From positions 124,001 to 188,000 of the forward strand of contig NZ_JACSZV010000004.1 of assembly GCF_014472415.1 (NCBI RefSeq): 64,000 bases of DNA, in the 5' to 3' direction. A program made the position numbers and the translations under genes. The notes beneath the pieces are model-generated. The model worked only from the letters and a program-made list of their open reading frames with translations. It did no database searches and was not told where the DNA came from. The stretch is from Pseudomonas sp. N40(2020) (GTDB taxonomy: Bacteria > Pseudomonadota > Gammaproteobacteria > Pseudomonadales > Pseudomonadaceae). How positions within the stretch are numbered: the stretch's first letter is position 1; every line of letters begins with the position of its first letter. Shown here piece by piece: positions 1 to 9,194 of the stretch.

Positions 1-717
1 GTTGCCAAAGCGCCGGTGGCGTTGATCGAAGAAGCCGAACCGGTTCGCGCATCGGTCTCGACATTGGCACCGCTGCTGCAAACTCAGTTGCTGAAGACCA
101 CACCGGAACCGGCAGTGGTCGAGCCTGCGCCAGTCGTGCCCGCACCCGTCGAACAGACGCTGGTGCCGCCACTGGTGGAAGTGCATCTGCCGCCGAGCAA
201 CACGCCGCCGCCGGTGGAAACCGACGGCCGTCCGGCCTGGGCCTCCGAAGCGTTCGAATGTTTGCTATTCGACGTTGCCGGTCTGACCCTTGCGGTGCCG
301 CTGGTGTGCCTCGGCTCGATCTATTCACTGGCCGGTCACGAGCTGACACCGCTGTTCGGTCAGCCGGAATGGTTCCTCGGGATTCTGCCGAGCCAGGCCG
401 GCAACCTGAAGGTGTTGGACACCGCGCGTTGGGTCATGCCGGATCGTTATCGTGATGACTTCCGTCAGGGTTTGCAGTACGTGATTTCGGTACAAGGTTA
501 CGAGTGGGGCCTGGCGGTGCATCAGGTCAGCCGTTCGTTGCGTCTTGATCCGAATGAAATCAAATGGAGAAGTCACCGGGGTCAGCGGCCATGGCTCGCC
601 GGCACCGTGATTGAGCACATGTGTGCATTGCTGGACGTTTCCGCACTGGCCGAGTTGATCGCCAGCGGTGGGGCAAAGCACTTGGGCGGCAGCAAGCCGC
701 TACATAAACCGACATAG
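1..717 (+). CDS. CheW-like domain protein, ParP-type (5' end outside window)
   Basis: The reading frame is open from base 1, so the true start lies upstream; the first in-window start codon (GTG at 16) is probably internal. The visible N-terminal part is a Pro/Val/Glu-rich low-complexity stretch, and the C-terminal ~150 residues form a CheW-like domain (ECLLFDVAGLTLAVPLV near the domain start). In pseudomonads a protein of this design sits between parC and cheW and corresponds to ParP, which helps place chemoreceptor arrays at the cell pole. The gene directly downstream is cheW, which fits. The ParP assignment rests on domain layout and position; the CheW fold is the firm part. Confidence 0.8.
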   Translation, partial: VAKAPVALIEEAEPVRASVSTLAPLLQTQLLKTTPEPAVVEPAPVVPAPVEQTLVPPLVEVHLPPSNTPPPVETDGRPAWASEAFECLLFDVAGLTLAVPLVCLGSIYSLAGHELTPLFGQPEWFLGILPSQAGNLKVLDTARWVMPDRYRDDFRQGLQYVISVQGYEWGLAVHQVSRSLRLDPNEIKWRSHRGQRPWLAGTVIEHMCALLDVSALAELIASGGAKHLGGSKPLHKPT

Positions 718-807
718 CAGCCGACATAACAATCAGGCGACGGCATTGTTGAATGCCGCCACACAGAACACACACCGCTCAGTGCGGTTTTTTCGAGGGG
801 TCAGGGT

Positions 808-1293
808 ATGAGTAGTCAGGCGACGAATGCAAAAGGTTCTGAAGATCCGATCCTGCAATGGGTGACCTTCAAGCTGGACAACGAAACCTACGGCATCAAC
901 GTGATGCGCGTTCAGGAAGTGCTGCGCTACACCGAAATCGCTCCGGTGCCGGGCGCGCCAAGCTACGTGCTGGGCATCATCAACCTGCGCGGTAACGTGG
1001 TCACGGTAATCGACACCCGTCAGCGCTTCGGCCTGATGAATGCCGAGATCAGCGACAACACCCGTATCGTCATCATCGAAGCCGACAAGCAAGTGGTCGG
1101 GATCATGGTCGACAGCGTGGCGGAAGTGGTTTACCTGCGTCAGTCGGAAATCGAAACCGCACCGAACGTCGGTAACGAAGAGTCGGCCAAGTTCATTCAA
1201 GGCGTGTGCAACAAGAACAACGAACTGCTGATCCTGGTCGAACTGGACAAGATGATGAGCGAAGAAGAATGGTCGGATCTGGAGAACATCTGA
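808..1293 (+). CDS. cheW: Chemotaxis coupling protein CheW
   Basis: A 161-residue single-domain CheW, the usual family length. It bridges methyl-accepting receptors and the kinase CheA at the inner membrane. The sequence has the expected CheW core: a QWVTFKLDNETYGINVMRVQEVLR opening strand region (split here for length), then GIINLRGNVVTVIDTR in the middle and VDSVAEVV further on. The ATG at 808 is preceded by GAGGGGTCAGGGT, a purine-rich ribosome-binding region. It follows the ParP-type CheW protein by 90 bases and abuts the DUF2802 gene, giving the flagellar-chemotaxis cluster order of Pseudomonas. Confidence 0.95.
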   Translation: MSSQATNAKGSEDPILQWVTFKLDNETYGINVMRVQEVLRYTEIAPVPGAPSYVLGIINLRGNVVTVIDTRQRFGLMNAEISDNTRIVIIEADKQVVGIMVDSVAEVVYLRQSEIETAPNVGNEESAKFIQGVCNKNNELLILVELDKMMSEEEWSDLENI

Positions 1294-1686
1294 TTGATTC
1301 TCGAGGTTGCGGTCATTGTCCTGTTCCTCTTCTGGGCAGGCACGCTGGCGATGTTTCTGGCGTACATCAAGGCGCAGCGGGTCATCGCTGCGCAACAGGC
1401 TCAGAGCGATGCGCTGCGTGATCAGCGCATCAAGGACCTGGCCAAGCGCGTTGACGACTACCAGAACGGCAATGTGCACATGGGCGAGGCCCTGCACGAG
1501 CTGCGCGCGGTAGTCGGTCCGTTGCCGGACAAAATTGTTCAGCTGGAACAGCGCGACCCGTCGAGCCTGTCGTTCGCCCAGGCGGCGAAACTGGTGGGCA
1601 TGGGCGCGAGCGTTGATGAACTGACTCAGTCCTGCGGGTTGACCCAGGCTGAGGCGGAGTTGATGCGCAAGTTGCACAAGAGCTGA
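1294..1686 (+). CDS. DUF2802 family membrane-anchored protein
   Basis: A 130-residue protein that begins with TTG immediately after the cheW stop codon (TGA 1291-1293), so translation is probably coupled. The TTG start is preferred because it keeps an N-terminal hydrophobic helix (VAVIVLFLFWAGTLAMFLAY) that a later ATG would cut. The remainder is a charged helical segment (residues ~30-90) and a small C-terminal helical domain with LTQSCGLTQAEAELM, which resembles a helix-turn-helix. This matches the DUF2802 family found after cheW in pseudomonads; no biochemical role is known to me. Its location suggests a chemotaxis-related job. Confidence 0.85.
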   Translation: MILEVAVIVLFLFWAGTLAMFLAYIKAQRVIAAQQAQSDALRDQRIKDLAKRVDDYQNGNVHMGEALHELRAVVGPLPDKIVQLEQRDPSSLSFAQAAKLVGMGASVDELTQSCGLTQAEAELMRKLHKS

Positions 1687-1711
1687 TTTTTGCGCTCAAG
1701 CTCAAAGCGCT

Positions 1712-1797
1712 ATTCGCGAGCAGGCTCGCTCCCACATTCGATCGCATTCCTCCAGTAGGAGCGCGGCCAAATGTGGGAGCGAGCCTGCTCGCGAAAG
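1712..1797. repeat. REP doublet (REPIN), TCGCGAGCAGGCTCGCTCCC family
   Basis: Two copies of the same palindromic unit in inverted orientation: TCGCGAGCAGGCTCGCTCCC from about 1714 and its complement GTGGGAGCGAGCCTGCTCGC from about 1774, separated by ~35 bases. Each arm contains its own small palindrome. It lies between the convergent DUF2802 and FlhB-like genes, where it could also act as a transcript end. The same family recurs at 22439-22528 and, as a single copy, at 37768. Confidence 0.9.
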
Positions 1798-1810
1798 CGC
1801 CTTTGAAACC

Positions 1811-2140
1811 TCAGTAATCATCCCCGCGATCGGTGACGTCCTTCTCGATCATCGGCGCATCCGGATCCTGCCCCTCCGGGAATTTGCCCTTCAGATTCCA
1901 CGCAAACGCGATGATCTCGGCGATGGTGCGGTACAGCTCCTCGGGAATGCTGTCGCCCAACTCCATCCGCGCCAACAGCCGCACCAGTTCAGCATTTTCA
2001 TAGATCGGCACTTCGCAGTCGCGAGCGATCCGCAGGATTTCTTCGGCCAGTTCTTCGTCGCCCTTGGCGGTGAGGGTCGGGGCGTGGTTGCCGTCGTACT
2101 TGAGGGCGATGGCCTGGCGTGGAGCAGTAGTGTCATTCAT
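1811..2140 (-). CDS. Orphan FlhB/EscU C-terminal-domain protein
   Basis: A 109-residue protein starting MNDTTAPRQAIALKYDGN. It corresponds to the cytoplasmic C-terminal part of the type III export switch protein FlhB, beginning just after the position of the NPTH autocleavage site (AIALKYD follows that site in full FlhB), with the conserved DEELAEEI and a late PEELYRTIAEII segment. No transmembrane part and no NPTH are present. Its ATG overlaps the TGA of the FliK-like gene by four bases (ATGA), so the two are co-translated. Known as FlhB-like or FlhX-like proteins; a role in tuning flagellar export is inference. Confidence 0.88.
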   Translation of the reverse strand: MNDTTAPRQAIALKYDGNHAPTLTAKGDEELAEEILRIARDCEVPIYENAELVRLLARMELGDSIPEELYRTIAEIIAFAWNLKGKFPEGQDPDAPMIEKDVTDRGDDY

Positions 2141-3711
2141 GCGGTTTCGTCGACCCAGCGGTGTTCGAGGCGGGTTTGGTTGCCTTGCGGCGGGGTGCCG
2201 AGGTGGCAGTCGAGATCGCCGACATTCAAGCCGCGATCCAGCAGACGCTGACGCAGCGCGGCCAGATTGTTTTCGATCAGGTCGGCGGTGTACGGTCGTT
2301 CGGCCCACAGCTGACTCGACAGGCTGCCGGCGATCAACTGCGCCTGAATCTGCATCGGCCCGAGCGGCTCCATGTCGAACGCCAGATCGACGCGCCACAG
2401 TTGTTGCTTCGGTTCGCGTTCGTCGCGGCGCTCGTCGGGTTGGGGGTCTTTCTGCGGCGCTTCTTCGCGCTGGAACTTGACCTGCAATGGCACGATGTCC
2501 TGCAAGTTACGCATGGGGATTTCCAGTTGCCAAGTGCTGAGCAGGCGGCCGTCATCGGTGACGCCGGTCTGTTCCAAGCTCGACAGTTGATGGCTTTGCA
2601 AGCGCGATACCGCAGCGGCGGCGAGGCGCAGCAATTGCTCCAGATCGCCTTCGCCTTCCAGGCTTTGCAGCAAGCGGTGGGGCAGGGGGAAGCTGCTCGG
2701 CACGGGTTTCGCGCTGACCTGGCCGAGGGTGCCGAGCGCGTTGCGCACGAAGCTCGGCAGCGCCTGCGCCAGGGTGTTGGCGGCGATGATGGCGTTGAAA
2801 CTGGTGCTGCTCGGCAGGCCCGGGGTCAGTTGTGCGATCAGCTTGAGCAGATCGGCTTTCATGTCCGGGGCCAGCGAAGGGTTTTGTCCGGTGAGCAGTT
2901 TGGCTTCGAGGAAGGCGCCGCTGTTGGCCAGCGCCAGGGCGACACCTTTGGCAGTGCTCATCTGCTGCACGTCTGGCAGGCTGGCGAGCAGTTTGTCGAC
3001 CACGGCGCGCAAATCCGCCGATGTCTGATCGGTGGCTGGCGGCAGGCTTTGCAGCGCATTCAACAAACCGTTCAGCGACGCCTGGCGACTCTGCTGGCCG
3101 ACCAGTTGCTGACTCACCGCCAATTGTTCCTGACGGTTGCTCAAGGGCACGAACTTGAGGGTTTGCGAATCCTGCACCAGCGCCGAGAGCAAAGTCCCGA
3201 TGCGCAACGGCTGCGGGCTGTCGATCGTCAATGTGCTCCCGCTCAACGCTGTGTTGAGCAAACTGACCATCGAACGAAAAACCGTCGCTTGCCCCGGCGT
3301 CTGTGGCAAAGCTTGCGAAGTCACGACTTTGCCTTGCAGCAACGTGCCCACCGGCAATTGCGCAGTATCGATGCGGGTGAGGGTGGCGACGCTGCTGGCA
3401 ATCGCCTGTTGTACGGTAATCGCCAGATTGCCCGCTGACGGTTGAGTGATTGCCAGACTGGTGCCTTGCGCCAGCGGTAGATTGCTGGTCGCTTGCACGG
3501 TGGTCTGGCGGCCGCTGTCCAGTGTCACCTTCAGCAACAATTGAAAGGTCTGATCTGCCTGTTTAAGCGACAACACCTCAGCCTTGGCGCTTTGCCCGGC
3601 ACCGATCAAGCCTTCGACTGGCGTCAGCAGCTTGAGCAGTTCGCCGACCTGCGGGCGAGCGGTCGCCGGGGTGGTTGGCGGGAGCGGGAGGATGTTCATT
3701 TCGCCTGTCAT
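2137..3711 (-). CDS. FliK-like flagellar hook-length control protein
   Basis: About 524 residues from the ATG at 3711 (MTGEMNILPLPP); ATG at 3699 is an equally possible start with AGGCGA just upstream, while the more distal ATG at 3756 seems too early because it lies within the ccm promoter region. The protein is rich in Gln, Leu, Ser and Thr with few aromatic residues, typical of secreted hook-length proteins, and its C-terminal ~100 residues (LWRVDLAFDMEPLGPMQIQA) match the FliK C-terminal switch domain with the LGPMQI/LGxMxV-type strand. It is coupled by ATGA overlap to the FlhB-like gene, and FliK acts on FlhB in the canonical system. Outside the main flagellar block, so a paralogue rather than the main fliK is likely. 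Confidence 0.8.
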   Translation of the reverse strand: MTGEMNILPLPPTTPATARPQVGELLKLLTPVEGLIGAGQSAKAEVLSLKQADQTFQLLLKVTLDSGRQTTVQATSNLPLAQGTSLAITQPSAGNLAITVQQAIASSVATLTRIDTAQLPVGTLLQGKVVTSQALPQTPGQATVFRSMVSLLNTALSGSTLTIDSPQPLRIGTLLSALVQDSQTLKFVPLSNRQEQLAVSQQLVGQQSRQASLNGLLNALQSLPPATDQTSADLRAVVDKLLASLPDVQQMSTAKGVALALANSGAFLEAKLLTGQNPSLAPDMKADLLKLIAQLTPGLPSSTSFNAIIAANTLAQALPSFVRNALGTLGQVSAKPVPSSFPLPHRLLQSLEGEGDLEQLLRLAAAAVSRLQSHQLSSLEQTGVTDDGRLLSTWQLEIPMRNLQDIVPLQVKFQREEAPQKDPQPDERRDEREPKQQLWRVDLAFDMEPLGPMQIQAQLIAGSLSSQLWAERPYTADLIENNLAALRQRLLDRGLNVGDLDCHLGTPPQGNQTRLEHRWVDETA

Positions 3712-3741
3712 ACGCGGACACAACCTGAGGAAATTGCACTC

Positions 3742-3768
3742 TTGAGAGTAAGGCACGGCATGTATAAT
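3742..3768 (+). promoter_or_regulatory. Probable sigma-70 promoter of the ccm operon
   Basis: A perfect TATAAT (3763-3768) follows TTGAGA (3742-3747) with a short 15-base spacer; an alternative TTGCAC lies at 3734. It points toward ccmA 140 bases downstream and overlaps the 5' end of the divergent FliK-like gene. Found by eye; the -10 is strong, the -35 assignment is uncertain. Confidence 0.5.
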
Positions 3769-3909
3769 GCCGCCCGTCTTGCGCTTCGTTCAAAAAAACA
3801 TAGCAATTGGTTGACGCAGCTCTCTAGATCGAGCCGTCAATGCATCTATGCTGCATCTCTTTAACGGCCGCGCCAGAGCCGACTTGAACCGTATAAGGCC
3901 CGTGATCCC

Positions 3910-4545
3910 TTGACCAGTCCTGTCCTGCAAACCGTTGCCCTCGCGTGTGAGCGAGACCTGCGACTGCTCTTCGAAAATCTCGAATTGAGACTGGCCAGTG
4001 GCGATATGGTGCAGATCAGCGGTCCCAACGGCAGCGGTAAAACCAGCCTTTTGCGATTGTTGTCCGGTTTGATGCAACCGACCAGCGGCCAGGTGTTGCT
4101 CAACGGCCAGCCCTTGACCGAACAGCCCGGCGAACTGGCGCGTAACCTCTTGTGGATTGGCCATGCCGCCGGGATCAAGGATCTGCTGACCCCGGAAGAA
4201 AATCTGTCCTGGCTCTGCGCCCTGCATCAACCCGCCGAACGCGAGGCGATCTGGCAGGCACTGGCAGCCGTAGGATTGCGCGGATTCGAAGATGTTCCCT
4301 GCCACACGCTTTCCGCCGGCCAGCAACGCCGCGTGGCGCTGGCGCGGTTGTATCTGGACAGCCCGCCGCTGTGGATTCTCGATGAGCCGTTTACCGCCCT
4401 CGACAAGCAGGGCGTGGCGCAACTGGAAGAACACCTGGCCGGGCACTGCGAGCGCGGCGGCCTCGTCGTCCTGACCACCCATCACACCCTGAGCCGGATG
4501 CCGGCCGGTTATCGCGACATCGATCTGGGGAACTGGGCAGTATGA
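3910..4545 (+). CDS. ccmA: Heme exporter ATP-binding protein CcmA
   Basis: A 211-residue ABC ATPase. Walker A is GPNGSGKTS (residues 38-46), the signature is LSAGQ (134-138) and Walker B is LWILDEP (154-160). With CcmB it forms the ABC complex that releases holo-CcmE from CcmC during cytochrome c maturation. The start is TTG at 3910, since the conserved region begins nearby and no ATG is available upstream in frame with a sensible spacing. It is first in a tightly packed nine-gene ccm operon; its stop overlaps the ccmB start (ATGA). Confidence 0.95.
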   Translation: MTSPVLQTVALACERDLRLLFENLELRLASGDMVQISGPNGSGKTSLLRLLSGLMQPTSGQVLLNGQPLTEQPGELARNLLWIGHAAGIKDLLTPEENLSWLCALHQPAEREAIWQALAAVGLRGFEDVPCHTLSAGQQRRVALARLYLDSPPLWILDEPFTALDKQGVAQLEEHLAGHCERGGLVVLTTHHTLSRMPAGYRDIDLGNWAV

Positions 4546-5210
4546 GTGTGTTCGGCCTGCTGGTTGCCCGTGAGTCCCGACTGCTGTTTCGCCGCCCGGC
4601 GGAACTGGCCAATCCGCTGATTTTCTTTGCCATCGTCATCGCTTTGTTCCCGCTGGCCGTCGGCCCGGAAACTCAAGTCTTGCAAAACCTGTCCCCGGGG
4701 TTAGTCTGGGTGGCCGCACTTTTGTCGGTCCTGCTCTCGCTGGACGGGCTGTTTCGCAGTGATTTCGAAGACGGGTCCCTGGAACAGTGGGTCCTTTCGC
4801 CGCACCCGCTGCCTCTTCTGGTCTTGGCCAAGGTGCTGGCACACTGGCTTTTTTCCGGACTGGCACTGGTGTTGCTCTCGCCCTTGCTGGCGTTGATGCT
4901 TGGTTTGCCTGCCGCTTGTCTGCCGGTGTTGCTGCTTTCGTTGCTGCTGGGGACACCGGTGCTGAGCTTGCTCGGCGCGGTGGGCGCGGCACTGACGGTC
5001 GGTTTGAAACGTGGCGGCCTGTTGCTGGCGCTGCTGATTTTGCCGTTGTACATCCCGGTGTTGATCCTTGGCAGTGGCGCCTTGCAGGCGGCGTTGCAAG
5101 GCATGCCGGCGACCGGGTATCTGCTGTGGCTTGGTAGCCTGACCGCCCTGGCGATCACCCTGACACCCTTTGCAATAGCGGCTGGCCTGAAGATCAGCGT
5201 CGGCGAATAA
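4542..5210 (+). CDS. ccmB: Heme exporter permease CcmB
   Basis: A 222-residue, very hydrophobic inner-membrane protein with about six transmembrane segments, the usual CcmB length. The N-terminal [20 protein letters not shown] and the [16 protein letters not shown] loop are conserved CcmB features. It pairs with CcmA as the membrane part of the transporter-like complex. Start codon overlaps the ccmA stop by four bases. A 78-base gap with TTAAAATTTAACC follows before ccmC. Confidence 0.95.
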   Translation: MSVFGLLVARESRLLFRRPAELANPLIFFAIVIALFPLAVGPETQVLQNLSPGLVWVAALLSVLLSLDGLFRSDFEDGSLEQWVLSPHPLPLLVLAKVLAHWLFSGLALVLLSPLLALMLGLPAACLPVLLLSLLLGTPVLSLLGAVGAALTVGLKRGGLLLALLILPLYIPVLILGSGALQAALQGMPATGYLLWLGSLTALAITLTPFAIAAGLKISVGE

Positions 5211-5288
5211 TGAGGTCTGGTTAAAATTTAACCAGCAAAGACCCTGAGACCGCTCACACTGATGAGCGGCAACCGTGATGGAAACAGT

Positions 5289-6044
5289 ATGAACTGGACC
5301 TGGTTTCACAAGCTCGGCTCGCCCAAGTGGTTCTACGGCATCAGTAGCAAGTTTTTGCCGTGGCTGAGCATCGCTGCGTTGCTGTTGATTGGCGTTGGCG
5401 TCGTCTGGGGCCTGGCCTTTGCGCCGCCGGACTATCAGCAAGGCAACAGCTTCCGCATCATCTATATTCACGTACCTGCCGCGATGCTCGCTCAGTCGAT
5501 TTACGTGATGCTCGCGGTGTGCGGCGTGGTGGGTCTGGTTTGGAAGATGAAGCTGGCCGACGTGGCCCTGCAATGCGCCGCACCAATCGGCGCGTGGATG
5601 ACCGCCGTGGCGCTGGTCACCGGGGCGATCTGGGGCAAGCCGACCTGGGGCTCGTGGTGGGTATGGGATGCGCGGCTGACCTCGATGCTGATTCTGCTGT
5701 TCCTGTATTTCGGCGTGATCGCGCTGGGCAACGCCATCAGCAACCGCGACAGCGCCGCCAAGGCTTGTGCGGTGCTGGCCATCGTCGGCGTGATCAACAT
5801 CCCGATCATCAAATACTCGGTGGAGTGGTGGAACACCCTGCATCAGGGCGCGACCTTCACTCTCACCGAAAAACCGGCGATGCCCGCCGAAATGTGGCTG
5901 CCGCTGCTGCTGACGGTGTTGGGTTTCTACTGTTTCTTCGGTGCCGTGTTGTTGCTGCGCATGCGCCTTGAAGTGCTCAAGCGCGAAGCCCGCGCCAGTT
6001 GGGTCAAAGAAGAAGTGCAGAGCAGTCTGGAGGCCGCGCGATGA
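5289..6044 (+). CDS. ccmC: Heme lyase/handling protein CcmC
   Basis: A 251-residue inner-membrane protein with six transmembrane segments. The tryptophan-rich heme-handling motif WGSWWVWD is at about residues 120-127, flanked by the periplasmic-loop histidines near residues 61 and 185 expected to ligate heme. CcmC loads heme onto His of CcmE. The ATG at 5289 ([15 protein letters not shown]) is chosen over the upstream ATG at 5262 because conserved CcmC sequence begins there and GGAAA lies just before it. Its stop overlaps ccmD (ATGA). Confidence 0.95.
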   Translation: MNWTWFHKLGSPKWFYGISSKFLPWLSIAALLLIGVGVVWGLAFAPPDYQQGNSFRIIYIHVPAAMLAQSIYVMLAVCGVVGLVWKMKLADVALQCAAPIGAWMTAVALVTGAIWGKPTWGSWWVWDARLTSMLILLFLYFGVIALGNAISNRDSAAKACAVLAIVGVINIPIIKYSVEWWNTLHQGATFTLTEKPAMPAEMWLPLLLTVLGFYCFFGAVLLLRMRLEVLKREARASWVKEEVQSSLEAAR

Positions 6045-6217
6045 GTTTTGCTTCATTCGGCGACTTCCTCGCCATGGGCCATCATGGCCTGTATGTCTGG
6101 TCGGCCTACGGCATCTGTCTGGCGGTGCTGATCCTTAACGTGGCGGCGCCGATCGCGGCCCGCAAGCGCTATCTGCAACAAGAGGCGCGTCGTCTGCGCC
6201 GGGAGAATGGCAAGTGA
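6041..6217 (+). CDS. ccmD: Heme exporter protein CcmD
   Basis: A 58-residue single-span membrane protein, [16 protein letters not shown] then a hydrophobic helix ([17 protein letters not shown]) and a basic cytoplasmic tail ([14 protein letters not shown]). This is the standard CcmD design; CcmD helps release holo-CcmE from the CcmABC complex. The ATG at 6041 overlaps the ccmC stop, and its own stop overlaps the GTG start of ccmE, so the three are translationally coupled. Confidence 0.93.
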   Translation: MSFASFGDFLAMGHHGLYVWSAYGICLAVLILNVAAPIAARKRYLQQEARRLRRENGK

Positions 6218-6669
6218 ATCCGCTGCGCAAGAAACGTCTGATCATCATTCTGGCTATTCTGGTCGGGGTCGGCGCTGCCGTTGGCCTGGCCTTGAGTGCC
6301 CTGCAGCAGAACATCAACCTGTTTTACACCCCGACCCAGATCGCCAACGGCGAAGCGCCGCAAGACACGCGGATTCGTGCCGGCGGCATGGTCGAGAAGG
6401 GCTCGCTGCAACGTTCCCCGGATTCGCTGGACGTCAAATTCGTCGTCACCGACTTCAACAAGGCTGTGACCATCACCTATCGCGGCATCCTCCCGGATCT
6501 GTTCCGCGAAGGGCAGGGGATCGTCGCGTTGGGCAAAATCAATGCTGACGGCGTGGTGGTGGCCGATGAAGTGCTGGCCAAGCACGACGAGAAGTACATG
6601 CCGCCGGAAGTGACCAAGGCGTTGAAAGACAGCGGCCAATCCGCTCCGACCCAAGCGAAGGAGGGTTGA
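6214..6669 (+). CDS. ccmE: Periplasmic heme chaperone CcmE
   Basis: A 151-residue protein with an N-terminal signal anchor ([18 protein letters not shown]) and an OB-fold periplasmic domain. The heme-attachment motif HDEKY puts the covalent histidine at 124 and the axial tyrosine at 128, as in the family. It accepts heme from CcmC and passes it to CcmF/CcmH. The start is GTG, overlapping the ccmD stop (GTGA). Confidence 0.95.
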   Translation: MNPLRKKRLIIILAILVGVGAAVGLALSALQQNINLFYTPTQIANGEAPQDTRIRAGGMVEKGSLQRSPDSLDVKFVVTDFNKAVTITYRGILPDLFREGQGIVALGKINADGVVVADEVLAKHDEKYMPPEVTKALKDSGQSAPTQAKEG

Positions 6670-6672
6670 TCG

Positions 6673-8661
6673 ATGACTTCCGCACTTTTTATTCCCGAGC
6701 TCGGCCATTTGGCGATGATTCTGGCGCTGTGCTTTGCGCTGGTACAGGCCGTGGTACCGTTGGTCGGTGCCTGGCGCGGTGACCGCTTCTGGATGAGTCT
6801 GGCCCAGCCAGCCGCGTGGGGGCAGTTTGCGTTTTTGCTGTTCGCGTTCGGCTGCCTGACCTACGCGTTCATGGCTGATGACTTCTCCGTCGCCTATGTG
6901 GCGAACAACTCCAATACCGCTCTGCCGTGGTTTTACAAATTCAGCGCAGTGTGGGGAGCCCACGAAGGTTCGCTGTTGCTGTGGGCGCTGATCCTCGGCG
7001 GCTGGACGTTCGCGGTGTCGGTATTTTCCCGGCAGTTGCCGCAAGTCATGCTCGCCCGCGTCCTGGCGGTGATGGGCATGATCAGCACCGGTTTCCTGCT
7101 GTTCCTGATCCTTACGTCCAACCCGTTCAAGCGCATCCTCCCGCAAATGCCCAGCAATGGCGCGGACTTGAATCCGTTGTTGCAAGACATCGGCCTGATC
7201 GTTCACCCGCCAATGCTGTACATGGGTTACGTCGGCTTTTCGGTGGCGTTCGCGTTCGCCATCGCCGCGTTGATGGGCGGTCGTCTCGATGCGGCGTGGG
7301 CCCGTTGGTCGCGGCCTTGGACGATTGTGGCGTGGGCCTTCCTCGGTATCGGCATTACCCTCGGCTCGTGGTGGGCTTATTACGAACTCGGCTGGGGTGG
7401 CTGGTGGTTCTGGGACCCGGTGGAAAACGCCTCGTTCATGCCTTGGCTGGTCGGCACCGCATTGATTCACTCGCTGGCGGTCACGGAAAAACGTGGCGTG
7501 TTCAAGAGCTGGACGGTGTTGCTGGCGATTGCCGCGTTTTCGCTCAGCCTGCTCGGTACGTTCCTGGTGCGTTCCGGTGTGCTGACCTCGGTACACGCGT
7601 TCGCCTCCGACCCGGAGCGCGGCGTGTTCATCCTGATCTTCCTGCTGTTCGTGGTCGGTGGCTCGCTGACGTTGTTCGCGTTGCGCGCGCCTGTGGTCAA
7701 GAGTCAGGTCGGCTTCAACCTGTGGTCGCGGGAAACCCTGCTGCTGGGCAACAATCTGGTATTGGTCGTGGCCGCGTCGATGATTCTGCTCGGCACCCTG
7801 TACCCGCTGATTCTCGATGCCCTGAGCGGCGCCAAGCTGTCGGTCGGCCCGCCGTACTTCAACGCGTTGTTCATTCCGTTGATGGCGTTGCTGATGCTGG
7901 TGATGGCGGTGGGTGTGGTCGTGCGCTGGAAAGACACGCCGGTTAAATGGCTGGCCAGCATGCTCACTCCGGTGTTGCTCGGCAGCGTCGCATTGGCAGT
8001 GGTGGCTGGCGTCGCTTACGGTGATTTCAACTGGGCCGTTATCGCCACTTTCCTGCTTGCTGCGTGGGTGTTGCTGGCCGGTGTGCGCGACATCTTCGAC
8101 AAGACTCGTCACAAAGGCCTGATCAAAGGCCTGCCGACCCTGACCCGCAGTTATTGGGGCATGCAGATCGCCCACCTCGGCATCGCCGTTTGCGCGTTGG
8201 GTGTGGTGTTGTCGAGCCAGAACAGCGCCGAACGCGACCTGCGTCTGGCGCCGGGCGAGTCGATGAACCTGGCCGGTTATCAGTTTGTATTCGAAGGCGC
8301 CAAGCACTTCGAAGGGCCTAACTTCACGTCCGACAAGGGCACCATTCGGGTGATCCGCGACGGCAAGGAAATCAGTGTGCTGCACCCGGAAAAACGTCTG
8401 TACACCGTGCAGAACTCGGTGATGACCGAAGCCGGCATCGACGCCGGTTTCACCCGTGACCTCTACGTCGCCCTCGGCGAGCCGCTGGACAACGGCGCGT
8501 GGGCCGTGCGCGTACACGTCAAACCGTTCGTGCGCTGGATCTGGTTCGGCGGCTTGCTCACAGGTGCAGGCGGGCTGCTGGCCGCACTGGATCGGCGTTA
8601 TCGGGTCAAGGTGAAATCCAAGGTGCGTGAAGCGCTGGGCATGACGGGAGCGGCTGCATGA
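6673..8661 (+). CDS. ccmF: Cytochrome c heme lyase subunit CcmF
   Basis: A 662-residue polytopic membrane protein, family-typical length. The tryptophan-rich WGGWWFWDPVENASF motif lies around residues 241-255 and HPPMLYMGYVGFSVAF is the conserved periplasmic histidine region near residue 178. CcmF joins heme to the apocytochrome CxxCH cysteines together with CcmH/CcmI. It overlaps ccmG by four bases (ATGA). A large open frame on the opposite strand across this gene is a high-GC shadow, not a gene. Confidence 0.96.
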   Translation: MTSALFIPELGHLAMILALCFALVQAVVPLVGAWRGDRFWMSLAQPAAWGQFAFLLFAFGCLTYAFMADDFSVAYVANNSNTALPWFYKFSAVWGAHEGSLLLWALILGGWTFAVSVFSRQLPQVMLARVLAVMGMISTGFLLFLILTSNPFKRILPQMPSNGADLNPLLQDIGLIVHPPMLYMGYVGFSVAFAFAIAALMGGRLDAAWARWSRPWTIVAWAFLGIGITLGSWWAYYELGWGGWWFWDPVENASFMPWLVGTALIHSLAVTEKRGVFKSWTVLLAIAAFSLSLLGTFLVRSGVLTSVHAFASDPERGVFILIFLLFVVGGSLTLFALRAPVVKSQVGFNLWSRETLLLGNNLVLVVAASMILLGTLYPLILDALSGAKLSVGPPYFNALFIPLMALLMLVMAVGVVVRWKDTPVKWLASMLTPVLLGSVALAVVAGVAYGDFNWAVIATFLLAAWVLLAGVRDIFDKTRHKGLIKGLPTLTRSYWGMQIAHLGIAVCALGVVLSSQNSAERDLRLAPGESMNLAGYQFVFEGAKHFEGPNFTSDKGTIRVIRDGKEISVLHPEKRLYTVQNSVMTEAGIDAGFTRDLYVALGEPLDNGAWAVRVHVKPFVRWIWFGGLLTGAGGLLAALDRRYRVKVKSKVREALGMTGAAA

Positions 8662-9194
8662 GACGTTGGTTGATGCTGGTGCCACTGGCGATTTTCCTGC
8701 TGGTGGCGGTATTCCTTTATCGCGGTCTGTACCTCGATCCGGCGGAGCTGCCGTCGGCGATGATCAACAAGCCGTTCCCGGAGTTTTCGCTGCCAAACGT
8801 GCAGGGTGATAAAACCCTGACCAAAGCCGATATTCTCGGCAAACCGGCACTGGTCAACGTCTGGGGCACCTGGTGCATTTCCTGTCGGGTCGAGCATCCG
8901 GTGCTGAACAAGCTGGCCGAGCGCGGCGTGGTGATCTACGGGATCAACTACAAGGACGTCAACGCCGATGCCTTGAAGTGGCTGGCCGAATTCCACAATC
9001 CGTATCAGTTGGACATCCGGGACGACGAAGGCTCGCTGGGCCTGAACCTCGGCGTGTACGGTGCTCCGGAAACCTTCTTCATCGACGCCAAGGGCATCAT
9101 CCGCGACAAATACGTCGGCGTGATTGACGAGCAGGTCTGGCGTGAAAAACTCGCGGCCAAGTATCAGGCGCTGGTCGATGAGGCCAAGCCATGA
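8658..9194 (+). CDS. ccmG: Periplasmic thiol:disulfide oxidoreductase CcmG/DsbE
   Basis: A 178-residue thioredoxin-fold protein anchored by an N-terminal helix (LMLVPLAIFLLVAVFLY). The active site is WGTWCISC (W69 to C76; catalytic C73 and C76) and GAPETFFID carries the conserved cis-proline region. It keeps the apocytochrome or CcmH thiols reduced before heme attachment. Overlaps both neighbours by four bases. Confidence 0.95.
   Translation: MRRWLMLVPLAIFLLVAVFLYRGLYLDPAELPSAMINKPFPEFSLPNVQGDKTLTKADILGKPALVNVWGTWCISCRVEHPVLNKLAERGVVIYGINYKDVNADALKWLAEFHNPYQLDIRDDEGSLGLNLGVYGAPETFFIDAKGIIRDKYVGVIDEQVWREKLAAKYQALVDEAKP

Noticed and set aside
2161..3438. 425-codon plus-strand frame opposite the FliK-like gene
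   Set aside because: FliK-like protein on the minus strand is coupled to the FlhB-like gene and has family features; the opposite frame has none.
6169..8685. 838-codon open frame on the minus strand across ccmF
   Set aside because: Antisense shadow of a high-GC gene: His/Gln/Arg-rich, no fold or motif, no ribosome-binding site, and it fully overlaps a clear ccmF.
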